This document shows, piece by piece, positions 1 through 12,269 of a stretch of 64,000 bases of DNA. Position 1 is the first letter of the stretch. Each line of letters starts with the position of its first letter. This DNA is from Certhia americana (lineage: Eukaryota; Chordata; Aves; Passeriformes; Certhiidae): NCBI GenBank assembly GCA_018697195.1, contig CM031858.1, positions 75,513,001 to 75,577,000 on the forward strand, in the 5' to 3' direction. Below the pieces are notes generated by a model, which saw only the letters and a list, made by a program, of their open reading frames with translations, was not told where the DNA came from and made no database searches. The translations under genes were made by a program, and so were the position numbers.

Positions 1-1614
1 CTCCATAACAGAGGTGGTTTTTTTCCTCTTTTTGCATATTCATTCATGTTCTTGGTGAATGGCATTGCACTTAATTTACATTGGCTAATCAGAAGATTTT
101 CACAGTTTTGACTACCGTGCATAATACAACAGGCAAGATACTTACCATATCTCTACTAAAAAGCCTGTAGCATGAATTTAATCATGCTATTTAATTGCTA
201 GGCTTAATTTGAAAATAATTGTTCACAGCAATTAAGTAAATGCCCCAATTTCATTAACAGACTTTCTAATTAGAAAGTACAACATAAAAGTGCTAATGTT
301 GCTTCATTAGGCTTGAATTACTGGTTCTAATACTACTTTTTTACTGTCTATACAATTTCTCTCTGCAGTAGAATATCAGCCTAATAACTGGCACTAAATT
401 AGTAAGAAATTTCCTGTTGTAACATGTTCATGTCCTAGCCAAATGTGTAATATTTTATTACAAAGGAGACTATATTTTAAATTTTAAGTATAGTCTGGAA
501 TTTAAAGAAATCTGAGATATAGCAATATCAGATAAAAACGTGTAGGAGTTAATTGCTTTGTAGAAGAATACAAGTTTTTTTTTTTTTCAAAATTTAATGT
601 CCTAATACATGTTTGCCACTTGCTATATAAGAAATGATGTATGAGAAATAAGTGAGAAGTAAAAAGATAGTTAATGTGGCTGCTGATAGGATATAGCGAT
701 GACCAAAATAATTATGGCAGTGTCACAAGAGATGTCATTATATAGATGCCACATGAGATGTCATTAATGTCTTTAACTGTTAAAGCTCTTGTTTCTTTAG
801 AGCATTGAGGAATCATTTCAAATTTTTACTGTATTACTGTAAATTTGTGTAAGAAGGAAGAAGATCTATTTCAATCAAGATGATTCCTTTTTTGCATGTA
901 AAAATATCAGTATTCAGATGCTTTATCATGACATGGAGTGGAGAAAGGAAAAAGTAAAAGAAAAAGTTGCGCATAAAAGCAATAAGAAAAAATTTAAAAG
1001 ATTGTAAAACTACATAAAAGCACAAAATAGAATAGCCCTTGCTTGTTTCTATGCTACCTTCAAGCTTTCACTCAATTTACTATATTATTTCCCATACTGT
1101 CTCTTCCTTAAAATATAAGGATGATTAAAAATAGGTTACCAAGAAAAACATATTGATGTATTTCTTGTGAAATCCTGCCAGCTGTCTTGGGTGCTGATCA
1201 TTAGTAGATGCATGTAGCACTGACAACATTTACATAATTATTTGTAAAAATATACATATAGTTAGAGTTTGGGATTTTTTTTTTTAGTTTTGGATTGCAA
1301 CACCTTGTCTCATTCATGCGTGCATATATATGTGCAAATTATAAAGCCCATAAACAGGAAAAGAATAATTTTTATGTTCTACTCTCCATCTAAAGATACA
1401 ATGCTAACAGTTAATTATCTGTGTGTGTACATTTGCACACATACTTGCTGAAATAAGTTCACCCTGGTTCAAAAATGCAGCAAAGCATATCTTTATTTCT
1501 TTCCTGATGGTCAAAACCCAGCAAAGTACTTCAGAATTTACTGTTATATTCTCTCTGTTGGTCCACTGTATTTAGACAGATTTTTTTTTCTTTTAAAGAT
1601 CGTCAAATATAATG

Positions 1615-1647
1615 AGGACCACTTTAAGTGGTCCTGTCTAGACAGGA
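1615..1647. repeat. two overlapping palindromes
   Basis: The left palindrome has a 10-bp arm at 1615-1624 (AGGACCACTT) and its complement at 1626-1635 around a single central base. The right one is a perfect 16-bp palindrome at 1632-1647 (TCCTGTCTAGACAGGA). They share four bases, so either hairpin excludes the other. No function is recognised. Confidence 0.8.
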
Positions 1648-1831
1648 GCTGATTTTCTACAAGGACTATTTGTAACTGTAGTTTAGTCAGATGTGTTTCC
1701 AGCTTCCAGAACTGCCAACCCAACCTGGATTTTAATTAATTACTAGAACAATATTCAACTTATTCTTCAAGACCAAGAAAAAACCAGAGCACATACTAAA
1801 ACAAGTTTTCAATGCTGCAGTCCATCTTCTG

Positions 1832-1863
1832 AAACATACTAAAGTGAAAACTTTAGTATGTTT
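1832..1863. repeat. 14-bp perfect hairpin with GAAA loop
   Basis: Arms 1832-1845 (AAACATACTAAAGT) and 1850-1863 are perfect complements around the four-base loop GAAA. Read as plus-strand RNA this is a GNRA-type tetraloop on an AU-rich stem. It is too short for a typical pre-miRNA, and no element or RNA family is recognised. Confidence 0.8.
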
Positions 1864-2940
1864 TCTTCTCCTGTTGTTGAGTTTTAACAGCCTTTGACCT
1901 TTCTGGAGGTCTTAGAGTGCTGCTATTATTTTGTGTGTTTGCTGCTACCCATATCATGCAAGGTATTTCTTTTACAAGTCCATCAGCCAGAGTTTTGTTT
2001 TATCTATGTATTTAATGAAATTTTTATATCATGACAGAAAAGTTATTATAATTAGCATAGATGAAGTAGTCTGTCCTTAAGCCCCCATGTTTGTGCATTT
2101 TCTTTTACTTTCTCATTATTTCCTCATTTTAAATCTGTGAGAATATGGGTCTTACTATGTCTCTGTAGTTGGTTTGTGATTGCAGCTAAAATTCTGTGAA
2201 AACAGAGACCTCAACAGTAACCCTTTCAGTGACCCCTACAGAACTAAAATTACAGCTTTTATCTTTCCTTTAGACAGTTTGCAAAGTTGTTTTCTCTGTT
2301 ATTCTCCTAGCCCTGACCTCATAGATTCTTTCTGACATGATTCAAATTAGTTGTATAATGGGGAATTTCCAGAATCAGGCCTTGTGTCTGTGTGCATCCA
2401 CTCAGATGTTGAGCTTAAATTGCTTTTTCCCCATATATGTTTTTTTTTTTTTTTTTCTCCATATTCGATCAAGGTGAGCAACATGACAAGATAAAGAAAG
2501 GGGAATAATAAAATAAGCCAGATGGTACTTCAATTTCAAATGGGAAATGTAGAGTTTAATGTTTTCCTCTGGTTATGAATAAAAAAGAAAGACAGGAAAG
2601 AACCTTTTTTTTGAAAAATGTGCTAATAGGAGATTGGATAATATTTAAACATATATTCATAGGAAATGGATCAGAATGTAATCAGCTTTTGCTACTTAAC
2701 TTATTATTAGATTTCAATTTAGATGTCAGGAAGATATTTTATGATAACCATTTTTTATGGTTTGTGTTATTTGTCATCTGTGTTACAGAGAGTTCTTTCT
2801 TTTTATCACCATTTAAATCTGATATTTCTAAATGAGAAATTTTGGAGGGGAGGAGATTATAACAAAGTTTTGGAATGTTAAAAAATTGATAATTTTAAAT
2901 AATCTTTTTGAATAGGAATGAAAACTAAATTAAAGCAATG

Positions 2941-2990
2941 TAAGTTCTCCCAGTGAAATCCTATGTATGTTCTCCCAGTGAAAAACTATT
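2941..2990. repeat. 25-bp tandem duplication, two copies
   Basis: The core GTTCTCCCAGTGAAA occurs at 2944-2958 and again at 2969-2983. The period is 25 bases with a few mismatches outside the core. This looks like a simple local duplication. Confidence 0.8.
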
Positions 2991-3050
2991 GAATATCAAT
3001 ATGTATAAAGGGGGGACCTTCATATGAGCTTATATGTTTAACTGAAAAAA

Positions 3051-3075
3051 AGTGAGAGCTGTTTTGGCTCTCACT
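3051..3075. repeat. 9-bp hairpin
   Basis: AGTGAGAGC at 3051-3059 pairs perfectly with GCTCTCACT at 3067-3075 across a 7-base loop. It lies just outside the CR1 fragment that follows. No role is assigned. Confidence 0.7.
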
Positions 3076-3082
3076 TCTCTCT

Positions 3083-3375
3083 AATATCCCATGAAATTCC
3101 TCTGAGTAGGTCCCTGGACAGTCTAAAGTCTGCTCTCATGAAACCTAGGATTGTGATCCTTGTTTTTTGTCTTGTTCTTTTCTCTTGGGATCTTAAACTC
3201 CAGCATCTCACTGCTGTGCAGACTGTCCCTGACCTTCACATCCCCAGCCAGTTCTTCCTTGTTTGTAAGGAGCTATCAGCTTCTCAATCATGTGTCAGAA
3301 TGTCTCCAGCACGTGCATCATGTATGGATTGTGACCTGCTGTGTTGCCCCTTCAACTGATCCCAGAGCAACAAAG
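3083..3375 (-). mobile_element. CR1 LINE fragment, ORF2 endonuclease end and linker
   Basis: Read on the minus strand, this stretch follows the CR1 ORF2 region where the AP-type endonuclease passes into the linker before the reverse transcriptase. Seen: a GNTA-like stretch, then AGDVKV, then a degraded form of the family's CSDHEMIEFKI motif (here MLEFKI), then a match to RADFGLxRDLLGRIPWD (here ADFRLSRDLLRGISWD after small frame shifts). Stops and shifts break the frame, so it is dead. It has neither the CR1 5' region nor the 3' tail, so it is an internal piece of an older insertion. The family match is from memory of bird CR1 sequences; edges are good to about 20 bases. Confidence 0.75.
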
Positions 3376-3439
3376 CTGATTTGATTTCAAAATTGAATGA
3401 GAAATTTTGGCAGTCTGAAAAAATTTGAGATTTTTTCAT

Positions 3440-3900
3440 TTTCTTTCTTGTTATGCACCATGGGAAGCATAACGTGAGCCAGTTATGTGACTTTTCAGTC
3501 ACTTACTTCATCAACAGCTCGGCAGGCAGAAGATGCTAATGCAAATTATGACTATCAGACCTGAAGAAAAAATATTCAGTGCACTTAAATGGTATGAAGC
3601 AGTTCATGAGAACACAATCATGGCATCTTCACTTGCCTTCACACTGGAAATTACCATTTTACTATCAAATAGTTTTTACAGCAGCTTCAGTAGATGTTCT
3701 AGTAACTGACCTGGCAATATCAATAGAGGCAGGATGTGAAGAACTTGCTCTTCATGGGTCAAATTTCTTTAGATTAAAGGCTACTGGTGTGAGTAAACTG
3801 CTGCAGACTTTGGTTATCCAGCAATTGCTGTGGAGCATCATGACAGAGAATTTACTTGGGAATTTATCTCATGCATCAAGAGCAAACCAGTATTGAAATT
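3440..3900. promoter_or_regulatory. candidate conserved noncoding element
   Basis: The stretch is free of repeats and carries a POU octamer ATGCAAAT (3539-3546) directly after GATGCTA. It also has small inverted repeats: GTTATGC/GCATAAC around 3450-3475 and GTGACT/AGTCAC near 3487-3502. An open frame of 105 codons (3579-3896) runs through it and resembles no family I know. The regulatory reading is inference from base composition and motifs only. Confidence 0.2.
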
Positions 3901-6039
3901 TCTATTCCCCTGTTTATTAACCTGCAGAAACATGACTTGACTTTACTATACAGATTAATATGCCTGAAATGATGAGAAAATCATTACTTTAAAAAAAATG
4001 CTGAGGGACAGATTACATGCTTTGCTATGCTTGAGTTGTGAAGTACTTTACTCACATAGGTTTTCCAACAGTACACAAAGGAGGAAACCTGGTTCCTGTT
4101 GTTCATCCTCTCCTTTGGCAGTGTTTATACGCACTGTTCTCTCTGATCATGCATATACTGTGGAACTCACATCTTTACATCTATTTGATTTTTGTTTAGT
4201 CCTGTGAGTATTAAGGGAATTGATACACTGCAGTTTTGGCTGATGAGATCTTACCCTGAGCACTAAGCATTGCTGCAAATAATTACTTAAATTGGTTGAA
4301 AAAAATAAAAGTCAAAAGCATGTATTTAGAAGATGTGGTAGCATTTCCATGTACCACACCAGAAAGTTCAATGTAATCTGTACACTGAAGTAAATTTGGA
4401 TATTATATTGTCCTCCTTACCCTTGAGATGGATGAGTCAATGAGAAATCTGAAATCTCTCTGAAGTTTTTCTCTGTGCAGAACTTCAGGATAGGCAACTG
4501 AATGTCACCCTCAAGATCCTACTTGCTCAATTTATGAGTGCCAATATTCTTACCTTCAGGACAGGATGGACTGTGAACTTGTAAGGCCTGGTATTTTTTA
4601 TGTAGGAGGTTTGACTTTGTACACCTTCAAATAAAATTTTCTTATCACAATTCTACATTTTAATAAATTCAATAAAAAAATAAGTGCATCTTACAAGAAA
4701 ATGTGATTTAAGGTAGTATATTTTAAAACAGAAACTGTTGAAAAAGGATTACAGCATAAACTGAACAATTTTTGAAACCTGTCTTGCCTCTAAAGTTCTG
4801 TCTTTTTGATTGATTGTGTAAATACTATGTGTGACTTTCTGCATGATTACTCTTCTAATGACTAGACTGAGATGCTTGTTTAGAAAGACTGGGAGGTGGA
4901 TGATGAACTTCTAGAATTCTTACAGGTATTTGTACTGGTAAATACAGTCGTAAACTATAATGGTGTTCATTTTAGCACTAACACTGTATGCCACTTTCAG
5001 TGTTTGTTTATCCAATGGTGATTAAAACGAGCTGTTTACAATGGCTTGTGGGATTTTTGTTCTCAAAAATCTTTGTTGGGTTGGGGTTTTGAGCATTTTT
5101 TCCTATCAAGTCATATCAAGACTGTTCAGTCATAAGCTTCAGATCATTCAGATATTCTGCTCTTCTCCTTTTCAGACTAAAGAACCCCCTTCCAACCCTT
5201 CTTAGCCTCACTTTAAATTCTCCAGTTATAACCTCTTTGCCTTCCTTATTTCCTTTCTCTATTTAACAATTGTTGGAAGTCTAATAATGATTCTGTATTT
5301 CATGGTTACCCTAGCAAACATGGTAGAACCGTTAGAAGTACAGGAAAAAACCTAGAACTTATTGGGGTTTTTTTGTTCAGTTTCCATGGAAACAAATACA
5401 AAAATAAACCATCAGTTTTGTGCTTCCTCTCTTCTGACTTCTTCCCACTACCAGGGAAACCATATGAATTTTACCCCTCTTACTTCTGTATTTTGGTACC
5501 CTACCTCTTTTTCTAAGCCCTGAGTTAATTTTGTGGACTTTGCCTGGGGACCTTGGCTGCAGACCATTTTTGAACGATGCAGAAGTGCACTGACTGCAGG
5601 GATCTTGGATGAGTAAGGACAGGGATTGCAGTTCTGCAGGAGCGTCTTATGTGAGAGGACTTGGAACTGATTTGTGAGGAGAGAAAGCAGAAAATATATC
5701 AGGAAAAAGTGAGTATACATTAGCAGGATATAGAGAAATATTATGTTACAAGTACTACTAGACGGGAAATACACCTGGGAGAGAGCAAGTCTATCATGTA
5801 AGAAGCAAAACATAAAAACTCTCTGCTTGAAACATTGTACAGTACATTGCCTTGTACAAAAAGATATACCGTACAGAAAGTTCAGTTTTGCAATCATTTT
5901 CTTCAGAATAGTGAGACTTAACATTGTTCTTCACATCTTCTACCACTGTTTCTGTGTTTATATATTTGTAGGCAACTGTATGCCACGACATATGCCCTAA
6001 ATGTTTACTGTTAAAATGTTATTTAGTCTATCTGATAAA

Positions 6040-6167
6040 GTGGCTACATAAAATGCTATCAAGTATATCTTATAAAACACCTCGATAAAAAGTTGTGGAA
6101 TATACCTCATACAGTGATGATACAATGCTATGAAATTTACCTCATAAAGTCCTAGGAAATGTACATC
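6040..6167. repeat. degenerate minisatellite, unit about 24 bp
   Basis: Variants of a unit like CATAAAGTCCTAGGAAATGTACAT recur: cataaaatgctatcaag... at about 6047, catacagtgatgatac... at 6108, and cataaagtcctaggaaatg... at 6143, with partial units between. The copies are strongly diverged, so the array is old. Unit length and edges are estimates by eye. Confidence 0.5.
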
Positions 6168-8706
6168 TAGGGCACTGATCAAACTGTGAAACAAATTAAT
6201 TTCAATGGGATCTAGTCTTGCAGTACTCAAATATATTTACTTGGAAACTAGTGTAATTCTGATCTCCCAGCTGGAAGGGAAAGAGGAAGGACAGCTCAAA
6301 GTCACCATTTTGAGCACATTAAGAAAAGAAAAGGCATGACAGGCTGCTTGTCTAGGAGTGAGTTGGACCAGGAGCTATAAATAGATAGGCAAAGTCAGAC
6401 AACACTATAAAACACATTGTTCTTGTGACAATATAAATCAGTTCCTCAGCTTGACCTAAATGCAGTTTATCCTGTTCAGGCAGGAGGAGAATAACCTTAA
6501 AAATACCAGTGTGTATCAGCACATCATGGATATTTCAATTGAGAAAAAACACAGGTTAGCCTGTTATACTTTATTATTCATATTACACACAAACAGTAAA
6601 AAAAAAGGATTAACTTAACAGAAAGGACACTATTTCAGACAGTGTCTGTGGTTTTTTAGCTTCCTGGAAGTCTGTTTTCAGAATCTGAAGTGAAGAAAAA
6701 ATTAGAACTTCTAAGAGACATCTCATTGTCAGAATGGTAATGGTCTTCTTGTCTGTGGATTTTATTATTCCTGTGTGCATTGCTCACAGTAAAGTACAGC
6801 TTTCTGAGTGCATTCCCAGTCAAAATTTATCCTTGCTTCTTTTTCTACAGATATAAGCGTCTCCCTGAGGTCCAAATTTATTGCTGTCTTCCGAGGAATT
6901 TTCTCTCCCTTGCTCTTGTTCCAGAACTGCCAGGCATCCTAGGTGTCACTCCTCTATACTCTTCCATTCTAAGAGCCTTCATTAGTCCAGCAGTTACTTA
7001 CAGAGGTTTTCTAAATATTTTTCTCTCCCTGGAAATAAAGGCGACTCAGGATCTCTGCTGTTCTCCAAGGAGTTGCATTATGTTTGTCAAAAATTCAATA
7101 TTACCGCTCGGAGGGGGAAAAACTTCTCTGTTCACTTGATTTGAGCTTAATCAGAGTTGAAGCAATTTATGAACAACAAGTAGTTAATCAGTAATGAGAG
7201 AACTACACCTTCAGGATTAGTGTCAAGAGATAGACCACAATAGTACATATTGATGAGGTGTTTGTAAAAGACCTACAGAATTGTAAACACACCTCAGCAC
7301 CTAATTTCCCCCAAACTGTAACATACAGGGTGCACTGCAGACATGACCCCTGTGGTGGTTATTATTGTTAAAATGGCCTTGATGTTAGTTCACTTGATGG
7401 GTCTGTGTATGAGCACTGGAGTGCTGAGCACCTGCTGGGGCACCACAGGCCTGTAGAGGGAGCTTCCCATGCTAGTAGTTTGTTATGTGCTTATTATAAT
7501 TCCATAAGAATATGTAAACTGTAGTATTATTTAAGCCTGTTAGTCAAAGTAAGCAAATTTCTTAACTGTCTGCATTAACCCATTAATTAACCTTGAGCCA
7601 AAGAGCCTTTTAGTTTAAAAGCCTAACCTAGTCAGATTCCTCAAGCTCTGAAAATGCAGGAAGAAGTATGGCTTTGCAGTATTATATCAGAGTCAGAAAA
7701 AAAACCCAAAACAACTATAATATGTAGAGAACTAGGAAGCTTAAGGGCAATAGCCTGAAATACATCAAGTCAAATACCAAGAATGCATTTACATAATACT
7801 TAGATTTAATTTGATGATTTCCTGGGTTATCTTAGGAAGGCTTATACATTTTGTTTTCTGTTCATTGAATTTACTGTTTCAAAAGGAACAGCTTTGGGAA
7901 AGCTGGAGAATTAAATCCCTTTATCTGTCCATTGAATTAGTTCAACTGTGGGGACAGTTGTAGTTATCTGTTGGACTTTAACCAAGAGCTATTCAACAGA
8001 GAAGGTGCTTCTGTCTGCTGAGATCACTGACAAGAATGCCAACAGGGATACAACTTTCTGAGCCAGTAACTTCAAAGAGAACTGTGCTTTCATTTCAGCA
8101 CAAGTTAAGGATGTATAGCCAGCAATTCTGAAAAAAATCTGTGCCTTGGCATTACTTTAAACAGTCTTCTGCCAAATGTTGTCAACAGCAAAAAGGTTAT
8201 AATATGTAAGGGTTTCTTTAAGCAATAAGGAGATGTTTCTGGCACAATCTCTCACCCATAAATCTGAAAAAACCCTGCTTGCTTCCCTTGAGGGCCCTTA
8301 TAAGACTAGGCTTCTAAACTCAGAAGTGCTGAATCTATGTACAACACCAAAAATCAACTGTCTGTCAGAAAAAAAAAAAAAAAATAGACTTGTGCAAGCT
8401 CATAAACTACATCAAACTGTCATCTGAAGATGAGGGAACATATGATAACAAAGAAATGTGTGCATGATTTGTGGCAATATGGTGTGGAATTGCAGGCCTG
8501 CTAAAAGAATAGATGACATAGATTTTAGGCTGTCCACTTTGAATGAAAGATCAAATGATACCAGGCAATGAAATACGTCTGTGCAGTTAATTTCCTTAGC
8601 GGATAAAGTTCTCTAAAATGCTACTGCCCCCACATTCGTGTTACTTATTTGTTGTTTCTCTTAAGATGGACTGTAGAAAAGCTTTTGTGCTTGAAATCAT
8701 ATGCTT

Positions 8707-8721
8707 CCCCCCCCCCCCCCC
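8707..8721. repeat. C15 homopolymer
   Basis: Fifteen consecutive C residues in an AT-rich setting. Runs like this are unusual here and error-prone in sequencing, so the length may not be exact. Confidence 0.9.
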
Positions 8722-11457
8722 AACTACATCAATGTGTCTATGTAAAAGATTCTTGTCTCCCAAACAACCTTGTCCTTTGTATCACCATAATACTTAAATA
8801 ATCAATCAGCAATCAAGACACCATTGTGCTAGGCAAAAAATGGAAGCAAATCTCTGGATACAACAGTGTTCTTATTCTGTGTGAGAATGTAAAATTCATT
8901 ATTTGTTATTGTAAATGTTATCTACAGCAGTCACTGAAAACCCTGCTTTCTCCATGGTCAAACTTTTTACCTTATTGTCTTTTCTCCTCAAATGACATGA
9001 AATTTAGATCAGACCATCCATACGGGCTCTGTGTCTGCAATCTCAGGAGATGGTCTATGCATGTGAAAAAAACCAAGAGATGCGATGCATAAGAAGAGCA
9101 ACACAGTTTTGCTATATGCATAAATGAGATGTTTAAAAGTGCTAAATGAATATATATAAAATATGATAAAGTTTTACACATTAAACCACATTTTAAGCTA
9201 TGAAACTATATTCCAAGTGAAAAATGCATCTCAGAATACTGTACCTGAAAAAAATTAATAGCACATTGAAAGACATGCAGTTATACTGTTAGATTTCCTG
9301 TTTCTATATGACAAAAAGTCATGAATATTAATGTCTAACAAAATTATATTCAGTTATTAAGTAGTAGAATATGTTTGACACATTGAAGAATGAGAACAAA
9401 AAGGAAATTGTAACAATTCACTTTGCTTAATGTATGACTAATCATCATTTGTCCTTTTATTTTTAATAACTATGGCTTCACAAATTCAGTATCAAACAAC
9501 TTTTCATTAATTTAATAAAAAATATTTTAAAAGACAGATTTTTAGATTAATGTCTCAATTCTTATATGAATAGGGAATGGTAAAGTATAATTTCTTGGCC
9601 TACTGTCTTCTTAAGAAATTGCCTGGAGTACAAATGGCTTTCTTGAATGCCATATCAGCAATGCATGTATGATTCTGGAGATCTAACAAAAATTTGCAGG
9701 AGTAATTAAAAAAAAATTAATAGAATATAGCCCCAAAATCTTTACTCTGGTAGACCAAATGTACAAACATAAGCAGTGGTTTCTGAAATGGCAGAAATTG
9801 AAATTTAAGTATGTGATAAGAGCCTGTTTATAGCTGTCAAAGACATAATTCAGGTTTCTGGATAAGTTTACTGGATATTACTCAGATAAATTCATTTATA
9901 TAAAATCTAGTATCAAATTAGATCATAGCTTGTCTTATCTGAGTGTGAAGCCTATGTCTGGCCAGTGATTTAACTTAAGTCCAAAGATTTATTTATAACT
10001 TAAATTGTACACACTTAGCATTGACTCACATGACTCAAAACTCACTGCAACACCTCAGTATAACAAGGAATGTTCATGACTTTTCAGGTTGCTGTGGGTC
10101 TCAGACAGTAGTAAGTAATAAAAAGAATGCACATAAAAAAAATTATGCTGATTTTGGGCAAAATACCAAACTGTTGTCTGTGAAATGTGGATCTTGTCAA
10201 AGGAGTTATGCAAGGCAGTTTTACTCAAATAGGGTATCAGAATGTAAACAATAAAACTAAAAACAGTTACCATGAATGCTACACTGCTTAAATAACAAAA
10301 AAACCATTATATTTCCTGAGAACATATTCTATTTATTTCATTTCTACACCTACTAAGGTAAATAGGATTCCTGTGTTGTTTTTACAGGTGTTGGAAATGT
10401 AGGAGTGCTGATTCCATAAGAAGTCTCCTCAACTTGTCCATGTTGTCCCACCTCACACACACCCATGCAAGCTGAGTGAGAAGTGCCCCATGACCTTGGG
10501 CATTAGGCATCTGCATAATGTCACGCATCTTAGGCTTCAGCATCTTGGAAGAATCTAATGTTTATGTGGCCTTCTGTACCTCTACTTTCACTCTTGGAGT
10601 GAAAGGAAAGTGTGGAATTGGGTTCATCATGCAGGGAAAGCTGTTGGATAGACAAAACCATAACCAAGGCATTAGTAAACTCTAGCAGATTATGAAATAG
10701 TAAAAGCTGAAATAATTATGTATCATGGCTGATACTGTGAGAAGCAGTCCTTAATCCATTTCATTTAGTCACCCTGATATCAATATATAACAGTAAACAT
10801 AAAGGAATGGTCTGTGCACCCTAGTTTGGAAGGGTAGATGCTAAAAGAAAATATACAACATTAGATTTGTCCAAGTATTTGCGACCTGACTGATCCCCTT
10901 ATACCTGAAAGCATTTAATCCTGGTCTGAATGAAAGGTGGATCATGTTACACCACAGCCAGTCTGTGTTGTGAGGGATCCATCCTATTTTTCTGTACCCA
11001 CACCCCAAACATTCTAATCGCCCAAATTTTCATCACTGTTGTTCTTCCTAAAGCCATGACAAGACTACCAGAATTAGGAGATAATGAGTTTCTCCTTCCA
11101 GGAGAGAGATATTTTGAAAGACAAGACACATACACAAGATATTGTTAAACAGGAAGATGTTGGTCAGTTGCAAAGAAAAGCACTTAAGACAGAAGAAAAT
11201 CATCTGCCTCATATGTATTGGAAGCTGAATGATTCTGAAGCCTGTAAGTTTTGCTAATTTTGAGGGAAACTTAGCTTTTATTTTTATTTTCATTTTAAGG
11301 AAATAAATCTAATAAGGTAACCTAATATTTGAGTGAGGAGTCCAGTTCAAAGAATTATGAACTTCCTTAGAAGTTGCTATGAATATAAAATTGAACCGAG
11401 TCAAAGAAACACAGAATATACATATTTGAATACACAATATCTGTAATAAAATTAATA

Positions 11458-11476
11458 ATATATATATATATATATA
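11458..11476. repeat. TA dinucleotide microsatellite
   Basis: About nine and a half uninterrupted AT/TA units inside AT-rich DNA. Likely polymorphic in length. Confidence 0.9.
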
Positions 11477-12232
11477 AATTTTCATCAAGAAAGAACAGAC
11501 GGCTAGGTCAAACTTGACATTGCCTCCGGGAAACAAAACGTTCAGGGACCCAATAAAAGTGCTATCAATAGTCTCCAAAGCTGCAAGCAATAGTCCTTTT
11601 ATAGAGTCATTAATGGTGTTATAATTACTCTGAACAATTTTTACAATACTCATGTTCACTCAAATAAATAACAAACTAATTTTTTTGTAAAGCACTGAGA
11701 TGTAATATTAATTTTGAAAATTAAATATTAATCCAAATTTTCATCATTATTAAAACATTAAAGCATTATTAAAATGCTTTGTATGCATTTTTTCTTTACC
11801 ATTTTTTGTTTAAATCTGGACCTCTTGCCATATTCTTTTACAGTGAGTGACTGTAAAACTGGTTTAAGTTACACCTGTGTTCTTTACTGTTGCATTCTGC
11901 AAGTTTCTCATACATCACCACTTGTCTCCACCTTTTTCTTCTAAATTTCTTTGATCCTCTCTTAACTTTTTTCAGGGCTTAATCATTATTATGGTGTGAA
12001 TGGATGCTTGCATGTGTCAGAAATTGAGGTTGCAGATATGTCCAAGCCTAGATTTTCACTGCTGACAGTTTTTAAGGCACACCTGTTTAATACTCAGATT
12101 TACATCCACTAGCCTTAGGCACTCCAGTCTAATAATGGAATACCTTACTGGATGTGAACCCACAAATGACAACCTTCACTATGTGCTCAGGGGAGAGACT
12201 GATGAGCTTTCTCTTTAGAGTGCTGTGGGAAT

Positions 12233-12269
12233 TTGTGCTATGGCCACGACTCTAGTGGCCGTAGCACAA
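12233..12269. repeat. 15-bp stem hairpin with 7-nt loop
   Basis: TTGTGCTATGGCCAC (12233-12247) faces GTGGCCGTAGCACAA (12255-12269) across the loop GACTCTA. Fourteen of fifteen pairs are Watson-Crick; the remaining one is a U-G wobble if transcribed from the plus strand. The stem is GC-rich compared with its flanks. It could be the remnant of a small foldback element or an RNA structure. It is short for a pre-miRNA, and no family is recognised. Confidence 0.8.

Larger units (their letters stand above)
1..3082. other. AT-rich unique DNA, no gene seen
   Basis: No recognisable exon, RNA gene or mobile element. The only open frames are short (under 90 codons), low in complexity and start in AT-rich sequence, so they look like chance. 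There are T runs at 575-587 and 2440-2456. The first 560 bases are rich in TAATTA/TAATTG-like words and lack repeats, which is typical of conserved regulatory DNA, but I cannot test conservation. The hairpins and the short tandem repeat in this block are listed separately. Confidence 0.6.
3376..8706. other. unique DNA, no gene seen
   Basis: No mobile element or exon is recognised apart from the minisatellite near 6040-6167. The longest open frame is 158 codons on the minus strand (5448-5924). It has a hydrophobic middle but no known motif and no splice or codon pattern I trust, so I leave it uncalled. A 119-codon frame at 6780-7139 and a 105-codon frame at 3579-3896 are equally unrecognised. 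The part 3440-3900 holds an octamer site and is a candidate conserved element. There is an A16 run at 8369-8384. Confidence 0.5.

Noticed and set aside
5448..5924. 158-codon open frame, minus strand
   Set aside because: Long for AT-rich DNA, but no known domain, cysteine- and leucine-rich in a random way, and no support for splicing or promoter. Treated as chance.
6780..7139. 119-codon open frame, plus strand
   Set aside because: No motif recognised, no exon signals I trust, no repeat match. Likely chance.
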